Of a stretch of 64,000 nt of DNA, positions 11,863 to 23,102 are shown piece by piece. The stretch comes from Mimachlamys varia. Taxonomy: Eukaryota; Mollusca; Bivalvia; Pectinida; Pectinidae. A program made the translations under genes and the position numbers. Numbering within the stretch: the stretch's first letter is position 1; every line of letters starts with the position of its first letter. The notes under the pieces are model-generated. The model made no database searches. It was not told the DNA's origin and saw only the letters and a list, made by a program, of their open reading frames with translations. Where the stretch lies: contig OX392538.1 of the NCBI GenBank assembly GCA_947623455.1, positions 2,480,001-2,544,000 of the forward strand, read 5' to 3'.

Positions 11863-13027
11863 GGAAACAGAGTATCTACTATTCTTATATTATTCTGTAG
11901 TATGTACATTTCCTAGAATGTCATGATGGTTTAGTTGATTGAAACAGAGTATCTAATATTCTTGTATTATTCTGTAGTATGTACATTTCCTAGAATGTCA
12001 TGATGGTTTAGTTGATTGAAACAGAGTATCTAATATTCTTGTATTATTCTGTAGTATGTACATTTTTAGAATGTCACGATGTTTTATTTGATTGAAACAG
12101 AGTATATAATAGTCTTAGATTTTTCTGTAGTATGTACATTTCTTAGAATGTCACGATGGTTTAGTTGATTGAAACAGAGTATCTAATATTCTTATATTAT
12201 TCTGTAGTATGTACATTTTTAGAATGTCACGATGGTTTATTTGATTGAAACAGAGTATCTAATAATCTTATATTATTCTGTAATATGTACATTTCCTAGA
12301 ATGTCATGATGGTTTATTTGATTGAAACAGAGTATCTAATATTCTTATATTATTCTTTAATATGTACATTTCCTAGAATGTCATGATGGTTTATTTGATT
12401 GAAACAGAGTATCTAATATTCTTATATCATTCTGTAATATGTACATTTGCTAGAATGTCACGACGGTTTATTTAATTGAAACAGAGTATCTAATATTCTT
12501 ATATTATTCTGTAATATGTACATTTCCTAGAATATCACGATGATTTATTTGATTGAAACAGAGTATCTAATATTCTTATATTATTCTGTAGTATGTACAT
12601 TTCCTAGAATGTCATGATGGTTTATTTGATTGAAACAGAGTATCTAATATTCTTATATTATTCTGTAATATGTACATTTCCTAGAATGTCATGATGGTTT
12701 ATTTGATTGAAACAGAGTATCTATTATTCTTATATTATTCTGTAATACATGTATGTACATTTCCTAGAATGTCATGATGGTTTATTTAATTGAAACAGAG
12801 TATCTATTATTCTTATATTATTCTGTAATATGTACATTTCCTAGAATGTCACGATGGTTTATTTAATTGAAACAGAGTATCTAATATTCTTATATTATTC
12901 TGTAATACATGTATGTACATTTCCTAGAAAGTCATGATGGTTTATTTAATTGAAACAGAGTATCTATTATTCTTATATTATTCTGTAATACTTGTATGTA
13001 CATTTCCTAGAATGTCACGATGGTTTA
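11863..13027. repeat. Minisatellite, ~77-bp unit, about 15 copies
   Basis: Fifteen occurrences of GAAACAGAGTAT spaced 75-83 bp apart, each followed by CTAATATTCTTATATTATTC, a TGTA[AG]TATGTACATTTC segment and TAGAATGTCAYGATGG. Three late units carry a 7-bp insertion (ATACATGTATG form). The unit corresponds to sequence present only once in the paralogous blocks at 7440-7520 and 14380-14420, so the array arose by local amplification. Unit length is not a multiple of three and stops occur in all frames, so it is non-coding. Confidence 0.9.
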
Positions 13028-13029
13028 CA

Positions 13030-13260
13030 TGGTGTTCCCGTGTTTCAAGACCTTGCGTTCTTGACCTTCATCTGCGATATTTTCCCCAAATAAAGATGTT
13101 TTAGACACTAAAATCTAACAATTAAACCAAAATCGTGTGACATTTCATCTAAGTATATAGATAACGGCATTGGCTAAAAGAAATTCTCGATAAAATCTTT
13201 GTTTTTCATCAATCATTTGTCAAGGAATAAATATTTGTTATTTTAAAGAATTTATCATAG
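13030..13260. repeat. Duplicated block D, copy 3
   Basis: Matches 11080-11420: 'gaccttcatctgcgatatt', 'ccccaaataaagatgtttta', CGTGTGACATTTCATCT and 'gataaaatctttgttttt'. A shorter echo lies at 13825-13920. Confidence 0.55.
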
Positions 13261-13600
13261 ATATACATTCTGAAGACATTATACAAAATCTTATTCATTG
13301 GAGTTAACATGGGTAAAGTGATTTGTTGATACCAAATATATATGCTAATAATTGAACATTATCATATTATTGTTTTTTGTCATTGATCAGACTCATTGCA
13401 TTTAAAATTGACAAAATATTTGTGTTCCAGAAAGTTTGTTAAGTGTATGATATGATCGGTGATCTAGGTGCGTTCTCTCGGTTAAAATCACGTGACTGTA
13501 TATCAAAGTGTATGTTACTTGATTCATTTACAACGATTACGTCATATTTGGATCTTTATAGAACCACCTGCTTCAATATATGAGTTGTACACTCATTTGG
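13255..13600. repeat. Duplicated block A, copy 3
   Basis: Parallels 4780-5060: GATACCAAATATATATGCTA, 'atgatcggtgatctagg' GCG, 'cttgattcatttacaac', 'tggatctttatagaacca'. Non-coding by appearance. Confidence 0.6.
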
Positions 13601-14065
13601 CGACTTAATTGAAATTATTATACAATATATGATGTGTGGGTGTACATACGAGGCAGTACATAATATTAATCAATGTAGTTTATATACAAACAGCATGGCT
13701 AAATATTCTGTACATACAGGTATATGTAACTATAAAAACCGTTTGGACATTAGAAATGAATGTAGCAAGTAGAAAAACTAGAAAAAAAGTCATGTATGTA
13801 TTTAGAGAGCAATTAAAGCTAGTAAAATTCTCGTTAAAAATTATCTTTTTGCAATCATTTTAAAAATAATTTACGTTTAATCTTTATTTCAACGTACTGT
13901 AGATATGCATTCCGAAAGACCAATTACATGTACAACTGGCAAAATACGAAAGCGTACACGGATATATATATGTTACATGTATAAATAATAATTCCATCAT
14001 TCCAAATAGTGAAAATGATCAGCAAATGAACCAAGATTTGACATACCAACTTTAACTAAGGTAAA

Positions 14066-14222
14066 ACATATTTACACGGCATGTTTGGTGGATGGAGATG
14101 ATCACGCTTTCCCTTCCGGACACCCTGGTCTTACTCGCTTGTACTTCTTTAAAAGTATTCATATTTTGCCCCTAGTTTAATCGAATTTCTGATTAAAGTT
14201 TTGATGACACTTCGGAATCTTA
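14066..14222 (+). mobile_element. Penelope-like 3' tail, copy P4
   Basis: Tail of the family with CTTCCGGACACCCTGGTCTT, TTGCCCCTAGTTTAATCGA and GATGACACTTCGG. No reverse-transcriptase codons. It is flanked by sequence paralogous to that around P3. Confidence 0.55.
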
Positions 14223-14749
14223 TACAAACTCACCATCGCAAAGAACACAAAGAAATACATATACTGTTGTCTGTTTATTACACTTGATTCCATAGAAATG
14301 TTATCCAGGACTACACTATCACTGACCAATCAGATTTGAGCAGTACAGTTAGACTGCTGTAGACAACCGTATATAATAGGTTTAGGGGATATATGGTATG
14401 TGCATTTCAAAGAATGTTATCTGATTTTCTAAAAGCAGCGCTATATTTATTCTTTCATGTAGATAGAAGTAATCACCTATCAACAGGTGCGCTACGACTT
14501 TTCAGAAGTGGCTGGTTAACAGCCGGCCCACCTGTTCACTGACAGCTTGGCTGGTCGCGCTCTAAATAACATATCCGTATCAAGCGGCATTTCGTCTTTG
14601 CATTTGCGATGCCGTTGATATTTCTCCGTGAAGAATGGTCCACTAATTTGTGTATATCCTAGGCTTAGGGTGCTCAGGATTTATTCCTCTTTCACCATTG
14701 TACCTAATGCAGGAGGCCTCTCGCTCATCAACCCTCAACAAACATAGTA

Positions 14750-15176
14750 TAGTTTGTTGTTATTGCTATCCATGTAATATTACATGTAAGCACACACTAA
14801 CAGCTGACGATGTAATACGACAGCAGACACTTGCAGCTATCAATGTTACACGAAAGCAAAAATACTGTTATCATAGTAACACACCAACCAATATTAACTT
14901 TTATCATTGTAGTACAAGCAACATGTATTACTTGAAATCTTAGCAATACTGTGACAGATATTGTCTGTTATCAATGTAACACAACAGCAAATATAAAGTG
15001 TCGCCTATGCAGTATAACAGCAAATATTGACGGTTATAATCAAAATATTGCAATGACAGATGCTAGCTGTTATAGTAATACAATAGCAACAAGTAAGTGT
15101 TTCCTGTACATTACAACAGCAAATGTTGAGTGTAACCAAAGTAATACAACACCAGATATTAGCTGTTATCAATGAT
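14750..15176 (+). repeat. Degenerate 33-bp array
   Basis: Repeated variants of CTGTTATCAATGTAACACAA followed by CAGCAAATAT, roughly every 33 bp, about a dozen units. Because 33 is a multiple of three, the frames at 14650-14943 and 14951-15175 look like repeat proteins (CYQCNTTANI-type units). However, the array is absent from the paralogous block at 7.9 kb and an intervening stop splits it, so I regard the frames as by-products of a minisatellite. Confidence 0.65.
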
Positions 15177-15295
15177 TACGGCCTTGATATTTCTCTTGGA
15201 GATGATTAAGAAAGGTTTGGAATTGTTAGTGTGTATTATCTCATTCGACAATGTTATGCTATTTGAAAGCTTACTCTGTTCCTGTCCAGAATTGA

Positions 15296-15418
15296 CAGCC
15301 CTTCCAATCCCTCTCTCCCGCCCCCTCCCACGCCCCCTTCTCCCGCCCCTCCAACACCCCCTTCCGCGCCCCCTTCTCTCGCACTCTTCCCTGGCCTCCT
15401 CCCACGCACCCTCCATCC
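15296..15418. repeat. C-rich polypyrimidine tract
   Basis: About 120 bp made almost entirely of C and T on the plus strand, with many CCC and CCCC runs. The complementary strand carries repeated GGG and GGGG runs that could form G-quadruplexes. Shorter pyrimidine tracts occupy the corresponding place in the paralogous block (7960-7995) and near 5240-5275. Confidence 0.8.
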
Positions 15419-15829
15419 GTTATAAAATAAGCAATTACTCGATCTCAACTTGTCAGCTTCCACTGTAAGTATATCACAGGTCCAATTGCAGAAACACTCC
15501 TGCTAATTATAAGAACATAAAAGGTGTTGCTGGAGACATATGTATTGCAACAAATGTACATCGTTGTGATACAACTGGCATCACCTGCGGTTTTGTCGAT
15601 TTGAATTTGATATTTATGTTGATTTTTTATTTTCTGCACTTTTTGTTTATGACCCATTTGTTTTGTACTTGTAATATATATTCTGATTAAAACACATGTA
15701 TCGTATGACAATGTATTTGTAAAGATAGAATTGAGTATCTTAATAGAGGGATTCGATATTTTACTATCGATCACCTGTATTTTACTGTACAATGCATATT
15801 AATGAAACTGATAACTAATAATAAATCCG

Positions 15830-16205
15830 GTTTTTCTCTTTTTACAGGTAAATACCATGAATTATTCTAAAAGAGTATTTAATAACTCAAAGGATTTTTT
15901 TTCAAATCAGGGAATACAAAAACGCCAACAAAACAATAATCCGTTTATCAAATGTCCTTATTCACCTCGTGAAGGGTCTAGAGGAGTTCTGTATAATGGC
16001 TCCGATCTGTTAAGTGAACGAGGACAGTTGATAAACATAAATGATAACCAGATTAGTAGCTGAGATCTGCCATTGTTTAGCAGTTTATGTTAGGGAAACC
16101 CTTATGTATGATGGTCGGCGTTCACAAAGCGGGCCATTTACCTGGTATATCAGTATAGCTTTTAGTATACAAAAGAATAGTGTACGGTTGACATGTTTGA
16201 ATACA
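15830..16205. other. Non-coding gap
   Basis: AT-rich sequence with two short open frames (15857-16063, 16041-16229) that show no recognisable motif. Nothing else seen. Confidence 0.5.
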
Positions 16206-16404
16206 ATCAATCAATCAATCAATCAATGAAATATTTTATTACAGTGTCACACATTTTAACAAGTTATTACATTTTGTACAAACAATTTAAAATGCCCAGC
16301 CATACCGGCTTATGAGACACTAAAACATATTCAATATAAAAATGTCTACCCCTGTTGTTTGATAAAATTGATAGAAATTCACTTTAGTAAAATGTACATA
16401 GTCT

Positions 16405-17202
16405 TCACAGATTTGCATGTTTTCTTCTACTGAACATTTTATATATAATAGATGCTAAATATTTGCTGTCAGCAAGATTCATAACTCGTACTAATTTTTC
16501 CAAGTTATTTATATTATAGAAATCTTCACATAAATTGCTCATTTGTAAAAACAATTGACATCTTATGTCTGAATAAAATTCACATTCAATTAAAAAATGC
16601 ATTTCATCTTCTAACATATTTGACTTACAATATTTACATATCCTTTGGTCAAGTGGGACTTTAGGAGTACAGTATCGCCCGGTTTCTACTGCCAATGACA
16701 AGTTACCACATCTAAAGGAACTTAGGATTCTGCGATGGGGTCTCGGTATAGATACATTCGAGACATACTTTTCTGTAAAAAGCTGAGACTTGTATAATCT
16801 ATAAGTTCGTAATTTATTACAATTGTCACCTCTCCTTTCGCTCCACGGGTCTTTGTACCACTGCGATGTATCACGTTCAATTAAAATGTCTCTAATACAA
16901 TTAAAAGAATTACGTGCATTAATTCCACTGGTGAGTTCATTTACATACTTTGTTACCTTAGTGACTAATGACCTACCATATCTAATCGACCAATTATATA
17001 CTTTATTAACCAGTCTGTTGTTTGGTATAGTTTTCACTTTTAACCAGTAACGTATAATCCTATTCGTTGTTTGGTCTCTGTAGAATACCATCCCATGTCT
17101 CCTCTTAAGGCCGAGATGGTGGCGTTTTTCCCAACGCACATAAAGTACCGTAACGCTCTGTTCTGCACTGTAACAATTTTGGAATATTTTGACATTCCCC
17201 AT
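16405..17202 (-). pseudogene. LINE ORF2 C-terminal region with CCHC finger
   Basis: Frame of 265 codons; the part downstream of about 17060 continues the LINE polyprotein after a frameshift. It contains a CX2CX9HX4C finger (C189, C192, H202, C207; ICKYCKSNMLEDEMHFLIEC) followed by a short alpha-rich tail, an arrangement common at the C terminus of LINE ORF2 proteins in marine invertebrates. The upstream codons (roughly residues 1-50) overlap the RT frame and are probably out-of-frame translation. Stop at 16405 is followed by about 150 bp of 3' UTR and then the (GATT)n tail. Confidence 0.75.
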
Positions 17203-17666
17203 ATGGCCACTCCGTAGTACAAAATTGGTTCCACTAACGACTTATATAGCTTAGTAAATACAACACTTGACATTCCTCCGGCGTATGAACTTTTTGAAAT
17301 TAGTGCACTTAATGCGCGTCCCGCGGATTTCGCTAATTCAATAGTGGTGAACTTCATACATAAATGTTCTTCAAACCACAGACCTAGATACTTGTAAGAG
17401 TTTGCTAAATCAATCTGGATATCACCGCAATTAAAATTCGATGTCGTCCTCTCATTATTTGGTGATCTGAAGTGCACGATCTTGGTTTTTTCTTTATTTA
17501 ACAGCAGTCGCCACTTTCTACACCAATTATTCACAATATCTAACATAGTTTGTAGGTCTTCTTCCTTCCCTGCGAGAAGTACTACATCGTCTGCGTATAA
17601 CAATATGCCGATAGTAATATCGTCTATAGGTATTCCTAGGTTGGCAGCGTTGATTTCTTCGGCCAA
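17040..17666 (-). pseudogene. LINE reverse transcriptase, C-terminal part of domain
   Basis: The 208-codon frame encodes the palm and thumb of a non-LTR reverse transcriptase. The catalytic motif YADD is at residues 24-27 (with VVLLAG following), then a WCRKWRLLLNKEKTKIVHF segment typical of the region after the active site, a YKYLGLWF motif, and LYKSLVEPILYYGVAIWG. The enzyme would copy its own RNA at a nicked chromosomal site. The frame starts at TTG only because the element is truncated. Reading continues upstream to about 17710. It ends about 17050, where the sense frame continues in the neighbouring frame (16405-17202), implying one small indel. Not functional. Confidence 0.85.
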
Positions 17667-17979
17667 GTCATTAATATAAATTGAGAATAATACATGTAAG
17701 TCGTTAGAGTGTGAAATCTATTTTGATTAGGTAGAGCGTCTGCAAGTTGGGTCAGATTATACTTATAGAAATACGTAAAAATAGATTAAATTAAAAGGCT
17801 ATGAAAAAGAGAAATGATCAATATTTCATAAAGAGGATATTTTTGATCATGTGTTTCTTACATCTTTTCATTATTTTATTCCGCATGTTTGAAACTATAT
17901 TTTACACTTTCTTCATTTACTTCAGAACAACGCCGGTTACACGCATGAAGTTTTGCAGGGAACGTGACTTGAACATATT

Positions 17980-18216
17980 TGCTGTCCAAGAGGGCCCAGG
18001 TGGCCGAGTGGTTAAGGTGTTTCGAGATTCTACCACTAGCCCTCTACCTCTGGGTTGCGAGTTCGAATCCCACGTGGGGAAGTTGCCAGGCACTGATCGT
18101 AGGTAGATGGTTTTTCACCGGCTACTCAGACTTTCCTCCTCCTCCAAAACCTGGAACGTCCTTAAATGACACTGGCTGTTAAAAGGACGTAAAACAAAAT
18201 AAACAAATGCTTTCCA
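17980..18216 (+). mobile_element. tRNA-derived SINE, copy 1
   Basis: The head resembles a tRNA-Leu/Ser gene: A box TGGCCGAGTGG at 18001-18011 and B box AGTTCGAATCC about 60 bp downstream (18060-18070), suited to RNA polymerase III. The body ends with a segment containing GGACGTAAAACAAAATAAAC, a tail style familiar from molluscan SINEs. A 9-bp direct repeat with one mismatch flanks the element (TGCTGTCCA at 17980-17988, TGCTTTCCA at 18208-18216), a plausible target-site duplication. A real tRNA gene is excluded by the long fused body and the extended, unpaired acceptor region. Confidence 0.85.
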
Positions 18217-18219
18217 CGA

Positions 18220-20200
18220 ATAATTCCGTCTTTTGTTCTTTATTTAGATTAGTCTACCGAAAATAATTAAAATAGGTTCCGTCTCTAGTCCTTCAATTAT
18301 GTATTTGGTATCTTATATAGATTCGTTCTGCTGTGAAAGAAAATAATAATATATGTAATATATAGCTTAAACATTTCAAATAAAGAGCTTTTATATTCAA
18401 AGCATTATCGTTTCTTTAAATTGAAAAGGACGATTTTAACTTAAAAGTCATAAAGAATTTGCAAGTGGTTTGCCATCTTCCGGTTCCGCGCATATTGCGT
18501 TTACCACAAAAGTGAATTCATATACAAATGTATACATTTCCTCTAATTTGGTTGTTTTAAATAATTAAATGAACTATTTAGAGATAGGAAAAGGCTTTAC
18601 TTTCTCGTGTTTCGTTAAAGCAATTGTTCGAGACTGGCTTTAACAGTAGCCTGATAATAAAAGAATGTTATCACATGGAAAAAATCGTGAGGCGAATTGG
18701 TGAAAGCAACCACTGCTTCTGTCATACATGTACGCATGGGTGAATATCCGCTAATCAAAGCAGAGGACACAATTATTAAATACAATAAATGCAAATACAG
18801 TTCATTCATCGTTATTGTTTTGTTTCGTATAGTACATTTTTTGTTAACTACATTATTTTTTGTCTTAATTGGATCCTTTGAGTCGTGACGTAAGAATGTA
18901 TATTGTTACTAACTGGGACATGATTGACAGATTCTCTCGAGGTGAGGAATCGCATCCATTTCGTCCGTCATTATATGTCTATGTAAGACTGATAAATGTC
19001 CCCGAGGAATAACGCCGTCGCCATGGAATCCATATGTTCTGTTCCCCCGTCAAATTGGAGTGACAGGGGTTATACCTAAGGGTGTATGAGCGCGCGCGCG
19101 CGTGATGTAGTCAGGTGGGGTTCCTTGATAACATCATTTAATTAAGTAGCCGTCGTGTATGAAGAGCGACATTTAGATTTACATTTGAAAATGTTAACAT
19201 TGACGAAACGTGCTAAACTTGGTTTCGACAGGTGTTATTTCGACAGGTGTTATTTCGACACGGGCTAATTATTGTATCTCTACCGATGTCAGAACCTTTC
19301 ACGGTAATAAAATACAGCGACATGCTTCTGTTGTCAGAATGGTTTTGTAATGTTCACACTGAACGGACCAGGCAAGGTTTCAGTTTGAAGCCTTACTACA
19401 CCGATAAGCTAAAGTTGTTAATTGCGACTTCATCATACGGCGCATATTTTTGAGGAATATTAGTTTATTTTCCATGTATCTGAATGTATAGCAGCTAGTA
19501 TTATTCATTTGTATATATTTACATTTCCAGGGCAAAACCACTATATAAACTACCAAGGAGATGTGAGATTTTAGAGACTATAAACGACACCAAGTGTGTG
19601 AAGATTATGACGTCATTTGTTTCGCATAGAAACGGCAACAAAGAAGATGTCGCAAATGAAGCATTTTAGTTTAAATTCAATTCAAATCAGTTTTAAGTCA
19701 ACAACATGGACATTGAATTTAAATATAAGCATTAAAGTGAAAAGTGTTTTAACATATAGTTAAGACGTTTCCACAGAAAACGGGGGCTTGTTCATACATT
19801 TTCAGAAGCAGATACTTTTTTTTCAGCTGAAGTTGAAGAGGTTATTTTTGAAGACGTCAAATTACTTCATAAGTAGTGTTACATTGTATGTTGTATTTTT
19901 GAATAAACGATATCTTGCAGAAGATCCTCAAAGGGTTTCAAACTTAAGAATACAAAATCACAATGTTTTGGGGAACTCTCTGACAGATTTAGAATATGTT
20001 TCAGCAGCATATCATTTTATCAACATCACTGTCTTTGATGTCTCTTCAATAGTAATTAACTTCAAACATGTATATCTATAGTATTTTTCTGTAAACACAT
20101 CAATGTCCATATTCATTATATAATATATGAATATGCTAATAAAAAGAAGTTGCTAGTTCACTTAACGGAGAAAACATGTACTGTGTAATTGCAGCTGGGA
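18220..20200. other. Non-coding stretch with two small repeats
   Basis: No gene seen. A (CG)n run at 19089-19104 is a potential Z-DNA tract, and 19219-19262 holds three tandem copies of a 16-bp unit (TTTCGACAGGTGTTAT). The remaining open frames are short and motif-free. Confidence 0.5.
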
Positions 20201-20204
20201 TAAT

Positions 20205-20335
20205 ACGAATACGCTTACTCTTCAGGAACACCTGGTCTCCATGTAAATCTTTCCTTTGTTCATATTTTGCCCTAGCTAGTTTAATCGATTTTAAGTTCGG
20301 ATAATGGTTTTGTTGACTCTTGGTATTCTTTTTTT
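20205..20335 (+). mobile_element. Penelope-like 3' tail, copy P5
   Basis: Tail fragment with ACGCTTACTCTTCAGGAACA, CTGGTCTCCATGTAAATCTT and GTTTTGTTGACTCTTGGTAT near the end, which matches the family terminus. Internal deletion relative to other copies. Confidence 0.6.
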
Positions 20336-20374
20336 TCATATGTTACAATCCCTTTGCTGATCCAGTTCATTATT

Positions 20375-20610
20375 AAATCTATTATTGTGTTTGGACCTGA
20401 AGTGTTTCAGACAGATACATCACTATACAAAACTAAAAGTATTTAATGCGTATTATTTTAGCGATTTTCTCACTGAGAGCGTTCCAAAATATTATAATTT
20501 TCTTCATTACGGATTTATCATGAAGATTTTATGCATTTTTCGGCATATTGTATCAGTTACTAAATTTAAAAGGTGCAGCATATGTGTGTGTTTCGTCATC
20601 TTATATATTG
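20375..20610 (+). repeat. Interspersed repeat E, copy 2
   Basis: Begins with 'gtgtttggacctgaagtgtt' and CAGACAGATACATCAC (present on the minus strand at 61195-61240) and ends with 'aaaaggtgcagcatatgtgt' and TTTCGTCATC (as at 50200-50240 and 59180-59215). The middle differs from the other copies. Confidence 0.55.
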
Positions 20611-21332
20611 TTTCTACATCACTTTTTGTGACTTCACCACTTTATATTGCGCGTACATGTTTAGTTTTGGTTATTCGCTAACATGTGATTGCTCCAATAT
20701 AAGTAATCTGCAGTATACATGCTTTTTGTGTTATGTTATTTTGTCAGGTATGACTAATACAAATTATGTCTAAACACCTCTCAGTTTATTTAGCAGGATG
20801 CTTTTCACGGATCCAAAGTACCAATAAACTTCTGCACATGTGCCCCGAGCATAAACATATGTGCATCTCCTTAACCTAAATTTGTAAATTAAACGAGTAT
20901 TACATTTTCAACATGTTTGAAGTTTAAACATTGAAAACCAATAAAACGAAAAACGTGAATATTAAACTGTAATTTAATACATATTCCCGACACAAAGAAC
21001 AATGCAACAGCTGGAGTTTATTCTTTGATCATCCTGGTAGGTAGTGTTACAATTGGAATTAATTTTACATGTACGTAATAAATTTGCCAATGATATGTTT
21101 TAAGCGTGCTTTGTCTGCCGTATACGCACCTGTTACATGTACAGACTGTATTTAGTACATTCACCTTGCCAAATTAAAAAGGAATCAATATTTATCTATG
21201 TAACAAACGAACAGGTGTTTTGCGACTAACGAACACTTCTGCGATGAGCATGTAAATTGAAATAGTACCTTTAAAGTCATGAATTGTACTAATCAAGATT
21301 TTATCAAATGAATATTAAACAAGAGGTGCAAC

Positions 21333-22225
21333 ATGCAAGAACATATCGACGATGTGTTGTCTATTACGAAGAAGAAGTTGTCTATAAACAACAAGAAGTT
21401 GTCTATTAACAACAAGAAGTTGTCTATTAACAACAAGAAGTTGTTTATAAACAACAAGAAGTTGTTTATAAACAACAAGAAGTTGTCTATTAACAACAAG
21501 AAGTTGTCTATTAACAACAAGAAGTTTGCTGACCATTTCGATTGTATATACCATTCTGAACTTGAAATAAAGGACACAACAGACTCTTCTATACAGCTGC
21601 TTACCTCGATCTCTACTTAAACTACGACCAACATGGACAGCTTACTACTAAGATATACGATAAACGTGATGATTTGAATTTTCCGATCGTGAATTTTCCA
21701 TTTCTTGATAGTATCATCCCTGCTTTTCCAACTAATTGTGTTAACATGTCGCAGTTGATTCGATATTTTAGGGCTTGCTCTAAATATCGGGATTTTCATG
21801 AACGATGTCGACTGTTGACAAACAAACTAGCAACACAAGGATTCGAAAGATACAGAGTGATCAGAAATATGGGCTAGTTTTATTGTCGCCATCTTTGTCT
21901 CATTGAGAAAATTTCTGTATCTTTTAGTGATATGAAGATGAAGTTTTTGAGTATGCTCATAAGTGTGCTTACCTGTTGTGATTGACAATGGTACTCGGTT
22001 CTCATTTTGAAAACTTGATGTTTACATCGATGTGACAAAGATTTAGTTGGTGGGAGTCGTCGATGAAGCAGAAGACGCTTCCTCTTTCGAAACACGTGGT
22101 CGTATTATTTTGTACTTTTACAAAAGTCTCCTTGTAAATCTTTCCTTTCTTCATATTTTTCCCATGGTTTAATCGATTTTGAGTTCGGATTATGATTTTG
22201 TTAACTCTTCGGTATTCTTTAATGT
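21333..22225 (+). mobile_element. Penelope-like RT copy P6 with in-frame repeat expansion
   Basis: The most complete copy of the family in the window. 21333-21620 encodes HIDDVLSI (the catalytic loop, first position altered from Y to H), then tandem KKLSINN heptads and KKFADHFDCIYHSELEIKD. 21674-21877, in another frame, encodes the conserved NFPIVNFPFLDS and SQLIRYFRACSKY segments and stops after QGFERYRVIRNMG. C-terminal codons and the 3' tail follow (GATGAAGCAGAAGACGC at 22063, terminus GGTATTCTTTAAT near 22211). Frame breaks and the altered catalytic residue make it inactive. Confidence 0.65.
21362..21524 (+). repeat. 21-bp tandem repeat inside RT coding sequence
   Basis: Seven to eight units of AAGAAGTTGTCTATTAACAAC with a few substitutions (TTTATAAAC variants). 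The 21-bp period keeps frame and the unit encodes KKLSINN, a duplication of the LSINNKKF segment that normally follows the YIDD motif once in this family. Confidence 0.9.
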
Positions 22226-22579
22226 ATTAATATACGCAAGTCCTCTCTTTACTTGTGGACATATAAATCTAGCATTTGATAACTGAAAATATGACAATCA
22301 ACAATTCGGATCAGACATGAGTTGTCTTCCTTTGCAGTAAAACATATTGTTTAGCATGTTAATTTCCTTTTTATAAAACAACAGCTTTGATACAAGAGGT
22401 ACATATACACTACTGAAGAAATAAAGACTACTAATGGCCATCCTTATTTGCAGTTTAATTAGTTTGTTACATATCAAAAGTCCCTCGGCTTTTATCGGGA
22501 AAAGAAAGTTAGTAGAACACATATAAGAGAAAAGGAAGAAAAGGGTAACGAAAAAAATCCCCTGGGATTATAATGAGTG

Positions 22580-22961
22580 ACATGGCTCTTTCTTGATAGT
22601 AACATACTCAACTTCTCCAATCCATGGTGTTTTAGGGCTTGCTTTGAATACCACGATTTTCGTGATAGATGCTGGCTACTGACGAATACACTGAGGGCAT
22701 AGGGACTCGACAATGACAGGTTGATGAAGACTGGGAAAGTTTTATGGTCGCCATCGTGGTCACATTGAGAAATTTTCTGTATCATTGTATGGTATGAAAG
22801 TTGACGTTTTAAAATAATTATGTTCATCAGTATGCTACTTCTTTCGACTAAGAAAGATGCCTCAATTCATACACTGAGGACGTGACATTTTAAGGATGTG
22901 ACTTCAATTTACATGGCGGTTGTTGTCGATGAAGCAGAGAGCGCCTCCTTTTCAGAAGTCT
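22580..22961 (+). mobile_element. Penelope-like RT remnant, copy P7
   Basis: Degenerate fragment: 'ctttcttgatagtaacatac' (FLDSNI region), 'gctactgacgaatacactga', the KFYGRHRGHIEK C-terminal codons near 22740 and the start of the 3' tail (GTTGTCGATGAAGCAGAGAG). The tail is cut off after 22961. Confidence 0.5.
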
Positions 22962-23102
22962 TCTAAATAAAAAGCATCGGTATGTCTTTATAGAAAGCAT
23001 GATGTAGTGTATATTCTTGGCGAAATAGCTTTGACTTGAAAGAAAACTGCGCTCGGTAATGGTGCATTTTTATATTTAGTTTTTTGTATACAGTTCCGTG
23101 GC

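Larger units (their letters stand above)
14245..15830. repeat. Duplicated blocks B and C, later copy
   Basis: Block B sequence (14250-14425) is followed by block C (14480-15830), in the same order as at 7.28-8.40 kb. Block C here has been enlarged by the 33-bp degenerate array (14750-15176) and a longer C-rich tract (15296-15418). Short frames of up to 115 codons exist on both strands, but they are not conserved with the paralogous copy. Confidence 0.65.
16208..17720 (-). mobile_element. 5'-truncated LINE (non-LTR retrotransposon)
   Basis: Minus-strand element comprising the end of the reverse-transcriptase domain, a C-terminal zinc-finger region, a 3' UTR and a tetranucleotide tail. The tail is the (GATT)n repeat seen as tcaatcaatc at about 16208-16227. 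Upstream codons for a LFSIYINDL motif extend the RT to about 17710, where the frame is lost, so the 5' part (endonuclease, early RT) is missing. The microsatellite tail, absence of LTRs and 5' truncation are typical of target-primed reverse transcription. The clade (CR1/L2, I or a related group) is not resolved by eye. Confidence 0.85.

Noticed and set aside
11863..13027. CRISPR-like or satellite with spacers
   Set aside because: All 77 bp of each unit are conserved; there are no variable spacers.
14650..15175. Cys-containing repeat proteins (CYQCNTTANI units)
   Set aside because: Degenerate 33-bp array, split by a stop, absent from the paralogous block; no evidence of selection on codons.
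17992..18075. Functional tRNA gene
   Set aside because: A and B boxes are present, but the acceptor stem does not close and the sequence is fused to a SINE body with a flanking direct repeat.
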